From positions 1 through 14,162 of the forward strand of contig JAWOEL010000087.1 of NCBI GenBank assembly GCA_046482735.1: a stretch of DNA of 14,162 bases, read 5' to 3'. Under the pieces are notes generated by a model. That model made no database searches. It was not told the origin of the DNA and saw only the letters and a list, made by a program, of their open reading frames with translations. Below, piece after piece: positions 6,822 through 14,162 of the stretch (position 1 is its first letter; each line of letters opens with the position of its first letter). The position numbers were made by a program, and so were the translations under genes. The stretch comes from JAQICB01 sp046482735. Its GTDB lineage: Bacteria; Bacteroidota; Bacteroidia; Bacteroidales; UBA1715.

Positions 6822-8858
6822 ATGAAAAAATATAACAGACATCTTGTTACAGCAGCTCTTCCATATGCAAACGGACCGGTGCATATAGGGCACCTTGCAG
6901 GAGTATATATACCGGCTGATATATATGTTCGGTATTTACGCATGAAAAAAGAAGATGTGTTATTTGTGTGTGGCAGCGACGAGCATGGTGTACCAATAAC
7001 AATCAAAGCAAAAGACGAAAACGTAGCCCCACAAGATATAGTGGACCGATACCATTCTCTTATAAAAGAATCATTTGATGAGTTTGGCATTCATTTTTCA
7101 AATTATTCACGAACTTCAGGAGAAAATCATCATAAAGTTTCATCGGAATTTTTTACAACATTATATAATAAACATGAATTTGTAGAAGAAGAAACTGAGC
7201 AATATTTTGATGAAGAAACACAACAATTTTTGGCCGACAGATATATTACCGGTACGTGTCCAAAATGTGGTAATAAAGAAGCGTATGGAGACCAATGCGA
7301 AGACTGCGGATCATCTCTAAGTCCTTTGGAGCTCATACAGCCAACTTCTCGTTTATCAGGAGGAAAACCAGTATTGAAAAAGACAAAGCATTGGTACTTA
7401 CCACTCGAAAAACACGAAGATTTTTTAAAAAAATGGATACTCGAAGAACATACCGAATGGAAACCAAACGTTTACGGCCAATGCAAATCCTGGCTAGATG
7501 GAGGGCTGCATTCACGAGCAGTGAGCCGGGATTTGAAATGGGGAGTTCCCGTCCCATTAGATAATGCAGAAGGTAAAGTATTATACGTATGGTTTGATGC
7601 ACCAATAGGGTATATAACATCAACACAAGAATGCACAGATAATTGGGAACAATATTGGAAAGCAGAAGATTCAAAACTTGTTCATTTTATTGGCAAAGAC
7701 AATATAGTGTTTCACTGCATAGTTTTTCCTGCAATGCTCAAAGCACACGGAGAATATATATTACCGGATAACGTGCCGGCAAATGAATTTTTAAATCTGG
7801 AAGGCAATAAAATATCCACATCACGAAATTGGGCAGTATGGTTGCATGAATACTTACAAGAATTTAAAGACCAACAAGATACCCTACGATATGTTCTTAC
7901 CGCAAACGCACCCGAAACAAAAGATAATGATTTCACCTGGGCAGATTTTCAAGCACGCAATAATAATGAATTGGTTGCAATTCTTGGAAATTTCGTAAAC
8001 CGTGTAGTTGTGCTTACCCATAAATATTTTGATGGTAAAGTTCCGGCAGCAAATGCATTACAGGAAATAGACGCAGAGGCACTTAAAAGTATACAAACAG
8101 CACAAACAAATATAGAAAAAAACATAGCCACATATAGATTTCGAGAAGCATTAAAAGACGCGATGCAACTTGCACGTATTGGAAACAAATATTTAACCGA
8201 AACCGAACCCTGGAAAATTGCAAAAACAGATATAGAACGCGTAAAAACAATTATGCATGTTTCCCTGCAAATAACCGCAAATTTAGGTTTGCTCCTTGAA
8301 CCATTTATTCCATTTGCTGCAAAAAAAATCCGAGATTGTGTACATATTTCAGAACCAATATGGGATGATATCAGTACAACTATATTATCCGAAAATGCGG
8401 AGATTTCACATATAAAACTCTTATTTAAAAAAGTAGAAGATGCAGATATAGAATACCAAAACAAGAAACTACAACAAGCAGAAGAACAGGCAGAAGAGAT
8501 CGTTCCCGAACATGAAGTGCAACCATTAAAAGATACTATAGAGTATCCTGATTTTGAAAAATTAGATATACGAGTAGGAACAATTCTCGAGGCAGAAAAA
8601 GTTCCCAAAACAGATAAATTAATGAAACTCCGCGTAAATGTTGGAACCGACACACGAACTATTGTATCGGGAATAGCACAATACTTTGCACCCGAAGAAA
8701 TAATTGGAAAGCAGGTAAGCGTGCTTATTAATTTAAAACCAAGAAAACTTCGCGGAATAGAATCGCAAGGCATGATATTAATGGCAGAAAACACTGACGG
8801 AAAACTTTCATTTGTAGGTCCCGAAGAAAATCCAAAAAATGGTAGCACAATTTGTTAA
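6822..8858 (+). CDS. metG: Methionyl-tRNA synthetase with C-terminal tRNA-binding domain
   Basis: This 678-residue enzyme charges tRNA-Met with methionine in the cytoplasm. The class I signature HIGH is at residues 21-24 (PYANGPVHIGHLAG). A zinc knuckle follows with Cys146, Cys149, Cys159 and Cys162. WFDAPIGYI (257-265) lies in the catalytic domain. The second signature appears as KISTS (330-334) in place of KMSKS, a common variant in Bacteroidota and some other lineages. The helical anticodon-binding domain covers about 375-540. A charged linker (about 545-570) joins it to an EMAPII/Arc1p-like tRNA-binding domain, 575-678 (YPDFEKLDIRVGTILEAE ... RGIESQGMILMA), which also dimerises bacterial MetRS. 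The length is normal and no motif is broken. A promoter-like box with TATCTTTG lies about 45 nt upstream. The gene is monocistronic or nearly so, with a separate promoter-like box before the next gene. Confidence 0.98.
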   Translation: MKKYNRHLVTAALPYANGPVHIGHLAGVYIPADIYVRYLRMKKEDVLFVCGSDEHGVPITIKAKDENVAPQDIVDRYHSLIKESFDEFGIHFSNYSRTSGENHHKVSSEFFTTLYNKHEFVEEETEQYFDEETQQFLADRYITGTCPKCGNKEAYGDQCEDCGSSLSPLELIQPTSRLSGGKPVLKKTKHWYLPLEKHEDFLKKWILEEHTEWKPNVYGQCKSWLDGGLHSRAVSRDLKWGVPVPLDNAEGKVLYVWFDAPIGYITSTQECTDNWEQYWKAEDSKLVHFIGKDNIVFHCIVFPAMLKAHGEYILPDNVPANEFLNLEGNKISTSRNWAVWLHEYLQEFKDQQDTLRYVLTANAPETKDNDFTWADFQARNNNELVAILGNFVNRVVVLTHKYFDGKVPAANALQEIDAEALKSIQTAQTNIEKNIATYRFREALKDAMQLARIGNKYLTETEPWKIAKTDIERVKTIMHVSLQITANLGLLLEPFIPFAAKKIRDCVHISEPIWDDISTTILSENAEISHIKLLFKKVEDADIEYQNKKLQQAEEQAEEIVPEHEVQPLKDTIEYPDFEKLDIRVGTILEAEKVPKTDKLMKLRVNVGTDTRTIVSGIAQYFAPEEIIGKQVSVLINLKPRKLRGIESQGMILMAENTDGKLSFVGPEENPKNGSTIC

Positions 8859-8886
8859 AAGATTTTTTTTATTTAAAAAAAACAAA

Positions 8887-8894
8887 TATCTTTG
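8887..8894 (+). promoter_or_regulatory. Bacteroidota -7 element before the porP-ompA-C25 unit
   Basis: TATCTTTG is a perfect match to TAnnTTTG. It lies 28 nt after the metG stop and 33 nt before the ATG of the porP/sprF-like gene. No TTG occurs at the proper distance upstream, only a T-run near 8862-8870, so the -33 part is weak. It suggests that the secretion genes have their own promoter rather than depending on metG. Confidence 0.42.
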
Positions 8895-8927
8895 TTAGTT
8901 GATAATGAAAGCCATATTAGAATTAAT

Positions 8928-9980
8928 ATGAAAAAAAATATTCTACAAACACTTATAGCCATTTGTATAGGTTTAATAAGCTATACAAACTCATATTCAC
9001 AAGATGCACACCTATCACAATATGATGCGGCTCCCTTATATTTCAATCCGGCACAAGCCGGTTTGTTTGATTGTGATCATAGAATGATTCTCAACTACAA
9101 ATCACAATGGTCTGTATATAAAACTTTTTTAGCATCATTTGATCAGCCTATCCCGGATTTATCTTATAAAGGTGGCACGTTTGGTGCCGGAGCCCTTATT
9201 GCATCAGACTATGGTGGGGAAAATTCGTATGGTAATACTTTTTTAAAGTTAATGCCGGCATATCACAAAACATTGATTCCTAATAAATTAAAACTTTCTG
9301 TTGGGCTGGATATCATGATGAATCTTATGACTATAGACGAAAGTACTATACGATTACCCGGGCAAATAGATCCTATAACCGGTAATTCATCCGGAGGAAC
9401 AGAATTTGATAATCCCACAAAATTTTATGCTGATTTAGGTTTAGGAATAAATGCAGAATACACGCTAAAAAAAGATATCCCTATTCACGGAGGAATTACC
9501 ATATACCGATTAGCCGGTTCTGGTGGTGGCGGTGTTGCAACAAACAATACGACACCTAATTATCGTCGATTTTCACTTAATGCGAATTCAATTGTGCCGC
9601 TAAATTCTACAATTACATTGTTACCGAGTTTTATTTTTTTAAATCAAAAAATATACAATCAAATGAATGCTGGTTCATTCGTGAGATTTTCTATGCACGA
9701 TATAACGCCAATAGTAAAAGCATTATATGCTGGTGCGTGGTATAGATTTGGCGATGCATTTATTATTGGTTTAGGATTTGATAAACAATTAAACGAAAAA
9801 ATCAAAATGAATTTGGGCGTTAGTTATGATGTGACAATTTCGCGTTTTCGAACATCAGATAATTGGATTCATACCAATAATGTTGGAACAGACAGTTTTG
9901 AAATATCAGTTAAATTTATCAATTGCAGAAAAGAAATAATTGTAAACCCACAAGGTATAATAAATGATCCATTTAGATAA
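8928..9980 (+). CDS. PorP/SprF family type IX secretion outer-membrane protein
   Basis: This 350-residue protein has a Sec signal MKKNILQTLIAICIGLISYTNSYS with cleavage probably before Gln25. The mature N-terminus DAHLSQYDAAPLYFNPAQAGLF carries the PorP/SprF hallmark H-L-S-Q-Y ... NPA-x-(A/T)-G. Typical family blocks follow, such as YKSQW, FGAGALIASDYGG, YADLGLGINAEYTL, LYAGAWYRFGDAFIIGLGFD and LGVSYDVTIS, consistent with an outer-membrane barrel. The frame is open 12 codons further up to a TTG at 8892, but that region contains a TATCTTTG promoter box, so the ATG at 8928 at the signal peptide is preferred. It is the second PorP/SprF paralogue in the window and is clearly diverged from the first. 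It is followed after 10 nt by the OmpA-like gene and then by the C25 peptidase gene, an arrangement that suggests a secretion unit. Whether it is the core PorP is not decidable here. Confidence 0.92.
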   Translation: MKKNILQTLIAICIGLISYTNSYSQDAHLSQYDAAPLYFNPAQAGLFDCDHRMILNYKSQWSVYKTFLASFDQPIPDLSYKGGTFGAGALIASDYGGENSYGNTFLKLMPAYHKTLIPNKLKLSVGLDIMMNLMTIDESTIRLPGQIDPITGNSSGGTEFDNPTKFYADLGLGINAEYTLKKDIPIHGGITIYRLAGSGGGGVATNNTTPNYRRFSLNANSIVPLNSTITLLPSFIFLNQKIYNQMNAGSFVRFSMHDITPIVKALYAGAWYRFGDAFIIGLGFDKQLNEKIKMNLGVSYDVTISRFRTSDNWIHTNNVGTDSFEISVKFINCRKEIIVNPQGIINDPFR

Positions 9981-9990
9981 TTTTTAATAT

Positions 9991-12255
9991 ATGCATACAC
10001 GACGCATTTTACATATCTGTTTTGCTATATGTGTTACACTTACAATGACAACACATGAAAGTTTTTCGCAAACAAAAAAACATTATTATGAGGCATACCT
10101 GAATGCAGGAGATTCATGCCTTAATGTATATAATTATTATGGGGCACACCAGGCCTATAAAAAGGCATTAACCTATAAACATGAAACCGAGTTGCTCTTT
10201 AGAATTGCTGAGGCATGCCGCATGTATCAAAATTATGCTGATGCTGAAAAATATTATAAACAGGCTTTAGATGAAGATTCGACGTCATATCCAAATGCGG
10301 TGTATCATTATGCAGAAATGTTAAAATATCAAGGAAAATATGACTTAGCTGCAGAAAAATTTAAAGAATATTATTCTGAACATAAGCGTGATAATTCATA
10401 CTATTCCAAAAAAGCATATAATGAAATAGAAGTGTGTGACTCTTTGGTGGAAACGATACCAACACTTAAAAATATTTCAGCTAACCGCATAGAAAATTCG
10501 CACATAAATTCAATGTATTCGGAATATTCTCCCAAACAATACAGTGATTCTCTGTTTTTCTTTGGAAGTGTACGAGCGGTAGATACAGTTTTGGCGGATA
10601 CAGCGTATAAGTTTAATAATTACTGGCATCAATTACTCGTAGCAGAACGAAAAGACAGCACGTTTTCGCATATACGGGAAATAGAAGAATTACAGGATGA
10701 CGGATATCATATAGGTAATATATCGTTTAACAGAACGGGTGATGTTGCATTTTTTACAAAATGTAAAGATTATAATTGTTCAATCTATAAAGCGGCTTTT
10801 AATGTTTATACACAATCTTTTTCTAAAATAACTGAACTTCCCAGAACAATAAATAAACCGGGTGCAAATAATACAACACCACATCTTTCATATGTAGGAG
10901 CAAGTGAAATACTCTTTTTTGCCTCAGACAGAAAAGGTGGTCATGGTGGTTTGGATATATGGTACTCGTTTATGAATGAGGACGGTAGTTTTGAACGTCC
11001 TCAAAACTGTGGAGAGAGTATTAATACTATCGGCAACGATATTACTCCATATTATGATGTGCGTGATTCTTTACTATATTTTAGTTCTGAGTGGCATACA
11101 AGTTTAGGAGGATATGATGTGTTTACATCAAAGGTAAACTGGAAAGACGAATCATGGTCACCTGCCAAAAATCTGGGTAAACCGGTTAATTCAAATTATA
11201 ACGATTTGTATTATAATTTTTCTCAGGACTCTATGCGTGCATATTGGGTGTCAAACAGAACTGAATCAACAAAATTAATTGGCAAGGCATATGGTAATGA
11301 TATATATCATCACCCACTTGTACGTAAATCTATTATGCGTATTTCTGACTTGGTTCCTATATACTTATATTTTGATAATGATGCACCGAATCCTAATACA
11401 TTAGATACAATATCTGATAGAGATTTTATTGAACTGTATCTTGAATATATGAATCGTAAAGATGAATATATAAGACGGTTTACAGAAAATTCTCCACCGG
11501 AGAGATATGAATATGATTTAGAAATTATTGATACTTTTTTTGATGATTTAAAAAGCGAATTTGAGCGATTGTTTTTGTTTGCTGAACTATTAGAGGTCAT
11601 TCTAGAAGATGGACAGGATATTGTTGTTGTATTTAAGGGATATGCCAGTCCGGTTGGAAATACACAATACAACGAAAATTTAGCAAAAAGACGTATTTCC
11701 TGTATTCAGAATTTCTTTGATGAATTTAATGATAGTACACTTAATAAATACACACAAAATAAACCGGGCTCTGGTAAAGGTAGCTTAAAATACGGTCACG
11801 AACCTATTGGTGAGACAGTAATGGATGATACATTTATTTCTAAACATGGTATCGATTATAATGCTATATCTGATGGAGCAGAAAAACGTATGTCTGTATA
11901 TAGCCCAGCGGCAGCATATCAACGGAAAATTGAAATTGTGGCTGTAAATATTGAGTACGAAGATCAATTATATGAGGATATTGAACAAGAAATAAAAACT
12001 AAGAAAAAATCAGTTGATAAGGATGAAACAGATACAGCAGATACAAGTTCAACACAAGAATCTATACAAGAGGTAGATGATTTCAATACAGAAGAGGACG
12101 AATCATCGTTACCTGATTCATATATTGAAGAAGATACCACACAAGCACAAGATTCAGATACAAGAAGTTCAACAAATAATGAAGAGGATCATTCATCACC
12201 TGCAAATAGATCGGAACTAAAACGTTCTGAAGAAAAAGTATTTATTCAAAAATAA
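9991..12255 (+). CDS. TPR - PD40 beta-propeller - OmpA-like envelope protein (PorE-like architecture)
   Basis: This is a 754-residue multidomain protein. It has a Sec signal (residues 1-26, ending SFS, before Gln27) and no lipobox Cys. TPR-like helices cover about 30-150 (NYYGAHQAYKKAL, NYADAEKYYKQALDED, GKYDLAAEKFKEYY). A PD40/WD40-like propeller covers about 165-440, with blades ILFFASDRKGGHGGLDIW (307-324) and LLYFSSEWHTSLGGYDVF (361-378). A Bacteroidota-type OmpA domain then runs from IYLYFDNDAPNPNT (457-470), through a helical insert, to VVFKGYASPVGNTQYNENLA (547-566) with RRIS, and IEIVAVNIEY (647-656). The usual peptidoglycan-binding Asp is Ser in GYASP, as in relatives I recall, while an Arg of KRR is kept. 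An acidic Asp/Glu/Ser/Thr-rich tail fills 657-745. Known PorE joins TPR, propeller and OmpA parts and links the T9SS to peptidoglycan; similar proteins also occur beside other PorP/SprF genes. It sits between the porP-like and sortase-like genes. Confidence 0.88.
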   Translation: MHTRRILHICFAICVTLTMTTHESFSQTKKHYYEAYLNAGDSCLNVYNYYGAHQAYKKALTYKHETELLFRIAEACRMYQNYADAEKYYKQALDEDSTSYPNAVYHYAEMLKYQGKYDLAAEKFKEYYSEHKRDNSYYSKKAYNEIEVCDSLVETIPTLKNISANRIENSHINSMYSEYSPKQYSDSLFFFGSVRAVDTVLADTAYKFNNYWHQLLVAERKDSTFSHIREIEELQDDGYHIGNISFNRTGDVAFFTKCKDYNCSIYKAAFNVYTQSFSKITELPRTINKPGANNTTPHLSYVGASEILFFASDRKGGHGGLDIWYSFMNEDGSFERPQNCGESINTIGNDITPYYDVRDSLLYFSSEWHTSLGGYDVFTSKVNWKDESWSPAKNLGKPVNSNYNDLYYNFSQDSMRAYWVSNRTESTKLIGKAYGNDIYHHPLVRKSIMRISDLVPIYLYFDNDAPNPNTLDTISDRDFIELYLEYMNRKDEYIRRFTENSPPERYEYDLEIIDTFFDDLKSEFERLFLFAELLEVILEDGQDIVVVFKGYASPVGNTQYNENLAKRRISCIQNFFDEFNDSTLNKYTQNKPGSGKGSLKYGHEPIGETVMDDTFISKHGIDYNAISDGAEKRMSVYSPAAAYQRKIEIVAVNIEYEDQLYEDIEQEIKTKKKSVDKDETDTADTSSTQESIQEVDDFNTEEDESSLPDSYIEEDTTQAQDSDTRSSTNNEEDHSSPANRSELKRSEEKVFIQK

Positions 12256-12304
12256 TACTCTTCATTTTTTGTACATATACCTATATTTAGAAGAAGGAGA
12301 GTAT
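12255..12304 (+). promoter_or_regulatory. Stem that can hide the ribosome-binding site of the C25 peptidase gene
   Basis: ATACTCTTC at 12255-12263, starting on the last base of the upstream stop codon, can pair with GGAGAGTAT at 12296-12304 just before the ATG at 12306. That gives 9 base pairs, eight Watson-Crick and one G-U, around a 32-nt AU-rich loop. The 3' arm includes GGAG of the Shine-Dalgarno-like AAGGAG (12294-12299). If formed, the stem would mask the ribosome site until a ribosome finishing the OmpA-like gene opens it. The pairing is seen in the sequence; its function is inference, and in AT-rich DNA it might be chance. Confidence 0.4.
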
Positions 12305-12305
12305 A

Positions 12306-14162
12306 ATGAAAACACTTTTTACCATACTATGTGTATGTATAATAAGCTATACATTTTCACAAAATTACGCAAATAGTTGGATTGACTATTCTCAAACGTA
12401 TTATCGAATACCTGTTACCCAAAATGGTGTATACAAAATTACACACTCAACACTTATAAATAATGGTATTTCTATAGGTGATTTTGATCCGAGAAATATT
12501 CAAATGTTTCATAAAGGAAAATCTATTCCGATTTTTGTTTCAGGACAAGAAGACGGTATATTTAATAGTTCAGATTATATACTGTTTTATGCCGAAAAAA
12601 ATACCGGTTGGCTCGATTCTGCTATATATATAAACAGTAAACAACTAAATCCAAACTATAGTCAATATAATGATACAGCTTCTTATTTTTTGTGCTTTGC
12701 CAATACCATAAGCTCTTTGCGTTATGATACAAGTAATGCACATAATTTTTCGCAATATTCTCCTATTTCATATTGCCTTAAAACATCGCGAGCAGACTTT
12801 ACGCAAGAGTATAATTATGCACAAAACGCAGCATATGTTTTAGACGGCGAAGGTTGGACAGATGAATTTTTTACGATGGGAGAATCTGTTACCAAAGCAT
12901 TATCTACCCCAAATTTTCAAGCAGGTGTTAATATACCATATACATTAAAATATGGTGTCTCCGGTCAATCAGAAACGCAACATGACTTAATTGTTGAAAC
13001 ATCCGATTATCTTTTTGATACTGTATACTACGATTATAATGCTATTCACAAAACTGTTGAAATATACGATGAATTAAATTCTACAACACAAATAGAATTT
13101 CGGAGCCAATGGAGTTCTGCAAAAAATGCAGATAAAAACAGTGTAGCATATGTGGAAATAACCTATCCGCATTCTTTCAATTTTCAGGGACGTCAATTTA
13201 TGGAGTTCACGCTGCCTGCTTATAATCAGGCAGATAGTGTATATGTTGAGATAATAAACTTTGATGGCGGAGAAGCTCCCTATGTATTGAGTCAATCTAA
13301 TTCAACAATGATACGTGCAACAAAAGATGGTTCAAAATATAAATGCATAATTCCCCACACACAATCAAAACAAAAGTGTATAATTGTTAATCCTAACTCA
13401 TTCCGATCAATCCAGACTATACACCATACATCTTCACAAAACACTCATGAATCTGTGTTTTACGATGTGCAAGCAGGTAGTTCGCATGAAGGAGATTACA
13501 TTATTATTACTCACAAATCCTTATGGAATAGTGCTGTTTCCTATAAAAATTACAGACAAAAGACAGGATTTAACCCTGTTTTGATTGACATAGATGAATT
13601 ATATAATCAGTTTGGATATGGCATACAAAAACATCCATATGCTGTTCACAACTTTATACAATATGCTACACATGAATGGAACATACGTCCCGAACATGTC
13701 TTTATATTAGGTAAAGGGCTTCATATGCCATCGTATAGAAAAAATGAAAATAACTATGCAAAATGTCTTATTCCTGCAATGGGTACTCCTTCATCAGATT
13801 TGTTATATACTACAGATTTACATGGAAACACAATGCGTGCAAATATTGCAATTGGCAGATTGGCAGCAGAAACACCCGAAGAGGTCGATTTATACCGAAA
13901 AAAGGTAGAGCAACACGAGTCGCAAACACCGGCACCGTGGATGAAAAATGTAATGCATTTTGGAGGAGGAGCTAATGCGATTGAACAAAGATTGTTTCGT
14001 ATATATTTGGCTTCCTACGAAAAAACTCTCGAACAGGAATTTTTTGGTGCACATGTCGAAACATTTCTCAAAAAAAGTTCTACTGTTTTTGAAAAAACTG
14101 AACCTGAAACTATTCGGGAAATGATGAACGAAGGAACATCTTTGTGCACCTTTTTTGGTCAT
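12306..14162 (+). CDS. C25 family cysteine peptidase, PorU2-type putative T9SS sortase (3' end beyond the window)
   Basis: Only the first 619 residues are present; the frame is open to the last base. A Sec signal MKTLFTILCVCIISYTFS precedes Gln19. The N-terminal domain has the block NSWIDYSQTYYRIPVTQNG, VYKI, then DPRNIQMFHKGKSIPIFV, SGQEDGIFNSSDYILFYAEKN and YNDTASYFLC, which I recognise from large C25 proteins labelled PorU2. The C25 (gingipain-fold) domain starts near residue 396 (GDYIIITHKSLW, nt 13491) and continues through FILGKGLHMPSY, IPAMGTPSSDLLYTTD and NIAIGRLAAETPEEVDLYRKKV. The window ends in CTFFGH, whose His619 should be the catalytic His; the Cys would lie a few tens of residues beyond. 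PorU enzymes cut T9SS C-terminal domains and attach cargo to lipopolysaccharide at the cell surface; for the PorU2 type this is inferred. Total length and C-terminal domain are unknown. A strong Shine-Dalgarno-like AAGGAG lies 6 nt before the ATG, which is unusual for this phylum. Confidence 0.88.
   Translation, partial: MKTLFTILCVCIISYTFSQNYANSWIDYSQTYYRIPVTQNGVYKITHSTLINNGISIGDFDPRNIQMFHKGKSIPIFVSGQEDGIFNSSDYILFYAEKNTGWLDSAIYINSKQLNPNYSQYNDTASYFLCFANTISSLRYDTSNAHNFSQYSPISYCLKTSRADFTQEYNYAQNAAYVLDGEGWTDEFFTMGESVTKALSTPNFQAGVNIPYTLKYGVSGQSETQHDLIVETSDYLFDTVYYDYNAIHKTVEIYDELNSTTQIEFRSQWSSAKNADKNSVAYVEITYPHSFNFQGRQFMEFTLPAYNQADSVYVEIINFDGGEAPYVLSQSNSTMIRATKDGSKYKCIIPHTQSKQKCIIVNPNSFRSIQTIHHTSSQNTHESVFYDVQAGSSHEGDYIIITHKSLWNSAVSYKNYRQKTGFNPVLIDIDELYNQFGYGIQKHPYAVHNFIQYATHEWNIRPEHVFILGKGLHMPSYRKNENNYAKCLIPAMGTPSSDLLYTTDLHGNTMRANIAIGRLAAETPEEVDLYRKKVEQHESQTPAPWMKNVMHFGGGANAIEQRLFRIYLASYEKTLEQEFFGAHVETFLKKSSTVFEKTEPETIREMMNEGTSLCTFFGH

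Noticed and set aside
7809..7823. KISTS in MetRS instead of KMSKS
   Set aside because: Considered as a sign of an inactive or transferred enzyme, but this variant is normal in Bacteroidota MetRS and all other motifs are intact.
7949..8848. 900-bp open frame on the minus strand inside metG
   Set aside because: It lies wholly within a gene with unmistakable MetRS motifs; its product is Ser/Cys/Ile-rich without any domain, as expected of the antisense of A-rich codons.
8855..8880. T-run followed by A-run after metG as a terminator
   Set aside because: The complementary T and A stretches have no GC-rich stem, so an intrinsic terminator cannot be supported.
8892..8927. TTG start 12 codons upstream of the second porP/sprF-like gene
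   Set aside because: The TTG is part of the TATCTTTG promoter-like box, and the ATG at 8928 begins directly with a standard signal peptide.
12268..12289. TTTG ... TATATTTA as an internal promoter for the C25 gene
   Set aside because: The spacing between boxes is only 10 nt and the -7 box has a mismatch at the conserved last G; the stem and Shine-Dalgarno arrangement explain the region better.

Overview
The window is AT-rich and gene-dense, and it comes from a member of the Bacteroidota with a type IX secretion system (T9SS). The evidence is two PorP/SprF-family outer-membrane proteins, a cargo protein with SprB repeats and a gliding-motility-type (type B, CHU_C-like) C-terminal sorting domain, a TPR/PD40/OmpA protein like those of PorE type, and a C25 (gingipain-fold) peptidase of the PorU2 type. 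Several starts also lie downstream of boxes matching the Bacteroidota promoter element TAnnTTTG. All eight Sec signal peptides visible here have a Gln at the expected cleavage point (the Bacteroidota Q-rule). I cannot place the organism below phylum level.

Layout: (1) positions 2-2109, plus strand, hold the C-terminal end of a large surface/secreted cargo protein overlapping by one base (TAATG) with a porP/sprF-like gene. (2) 3047-2135, minus strand, hold a small exported protein that is almost only a T9SS-like C-terminal domain, overlapping by 17 nt with a SpoU/TrmH-family RNA methyltransferase. (3) 3232-4747, plus strand, hold an exported, extremely Lys/Arg-rich protein followed after one base by an exported TPR protein. 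(4) 5117-4749, minus strand, is a YraN-family protein. (5) 5181-5828, plus strand, is an exported DUF4412-like protein. (6) 6730-5831, minus strand, is an S66 LD-carboxypeptidase. (7) 6822-8858, plus strand, is methionyl-tRNA synthetase. (8) 8928-14162, plus strand, is a probable operon of porP/sprF-like, TPR-PD40-OmpA and PorU2-type C25 peptidase genes; the last runs off the window and stops on the codon of its likely catalytic His.

How the genes fit together: known T9SS biology has type B C-terminal-domain cargo depending on partner PorP/SprF proteins, OmpA-like proteins tying the outer-membrane apparatus to peptidoglycan, and C25 sortases processing C-terminal domains at the cell surface. 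The two ends of the window fit that scheme: a cargo-PorP pair on the left and a PorP-anchor-sortase set on the right. Between them lie ordinary housekeeping genes (methyltransferase, yraN, ldcA, metG) and poorly characterised envelope proteins. No tRNA, rRNA, CRISPR array, insertion sequence or phage gene was seen. The largest non-coding gap is only about 184 bp (3048-3231). Three convergent gene pairs are separated by 1, 2 and 25 bp, so transcripts probably overlap at their 3' ends.
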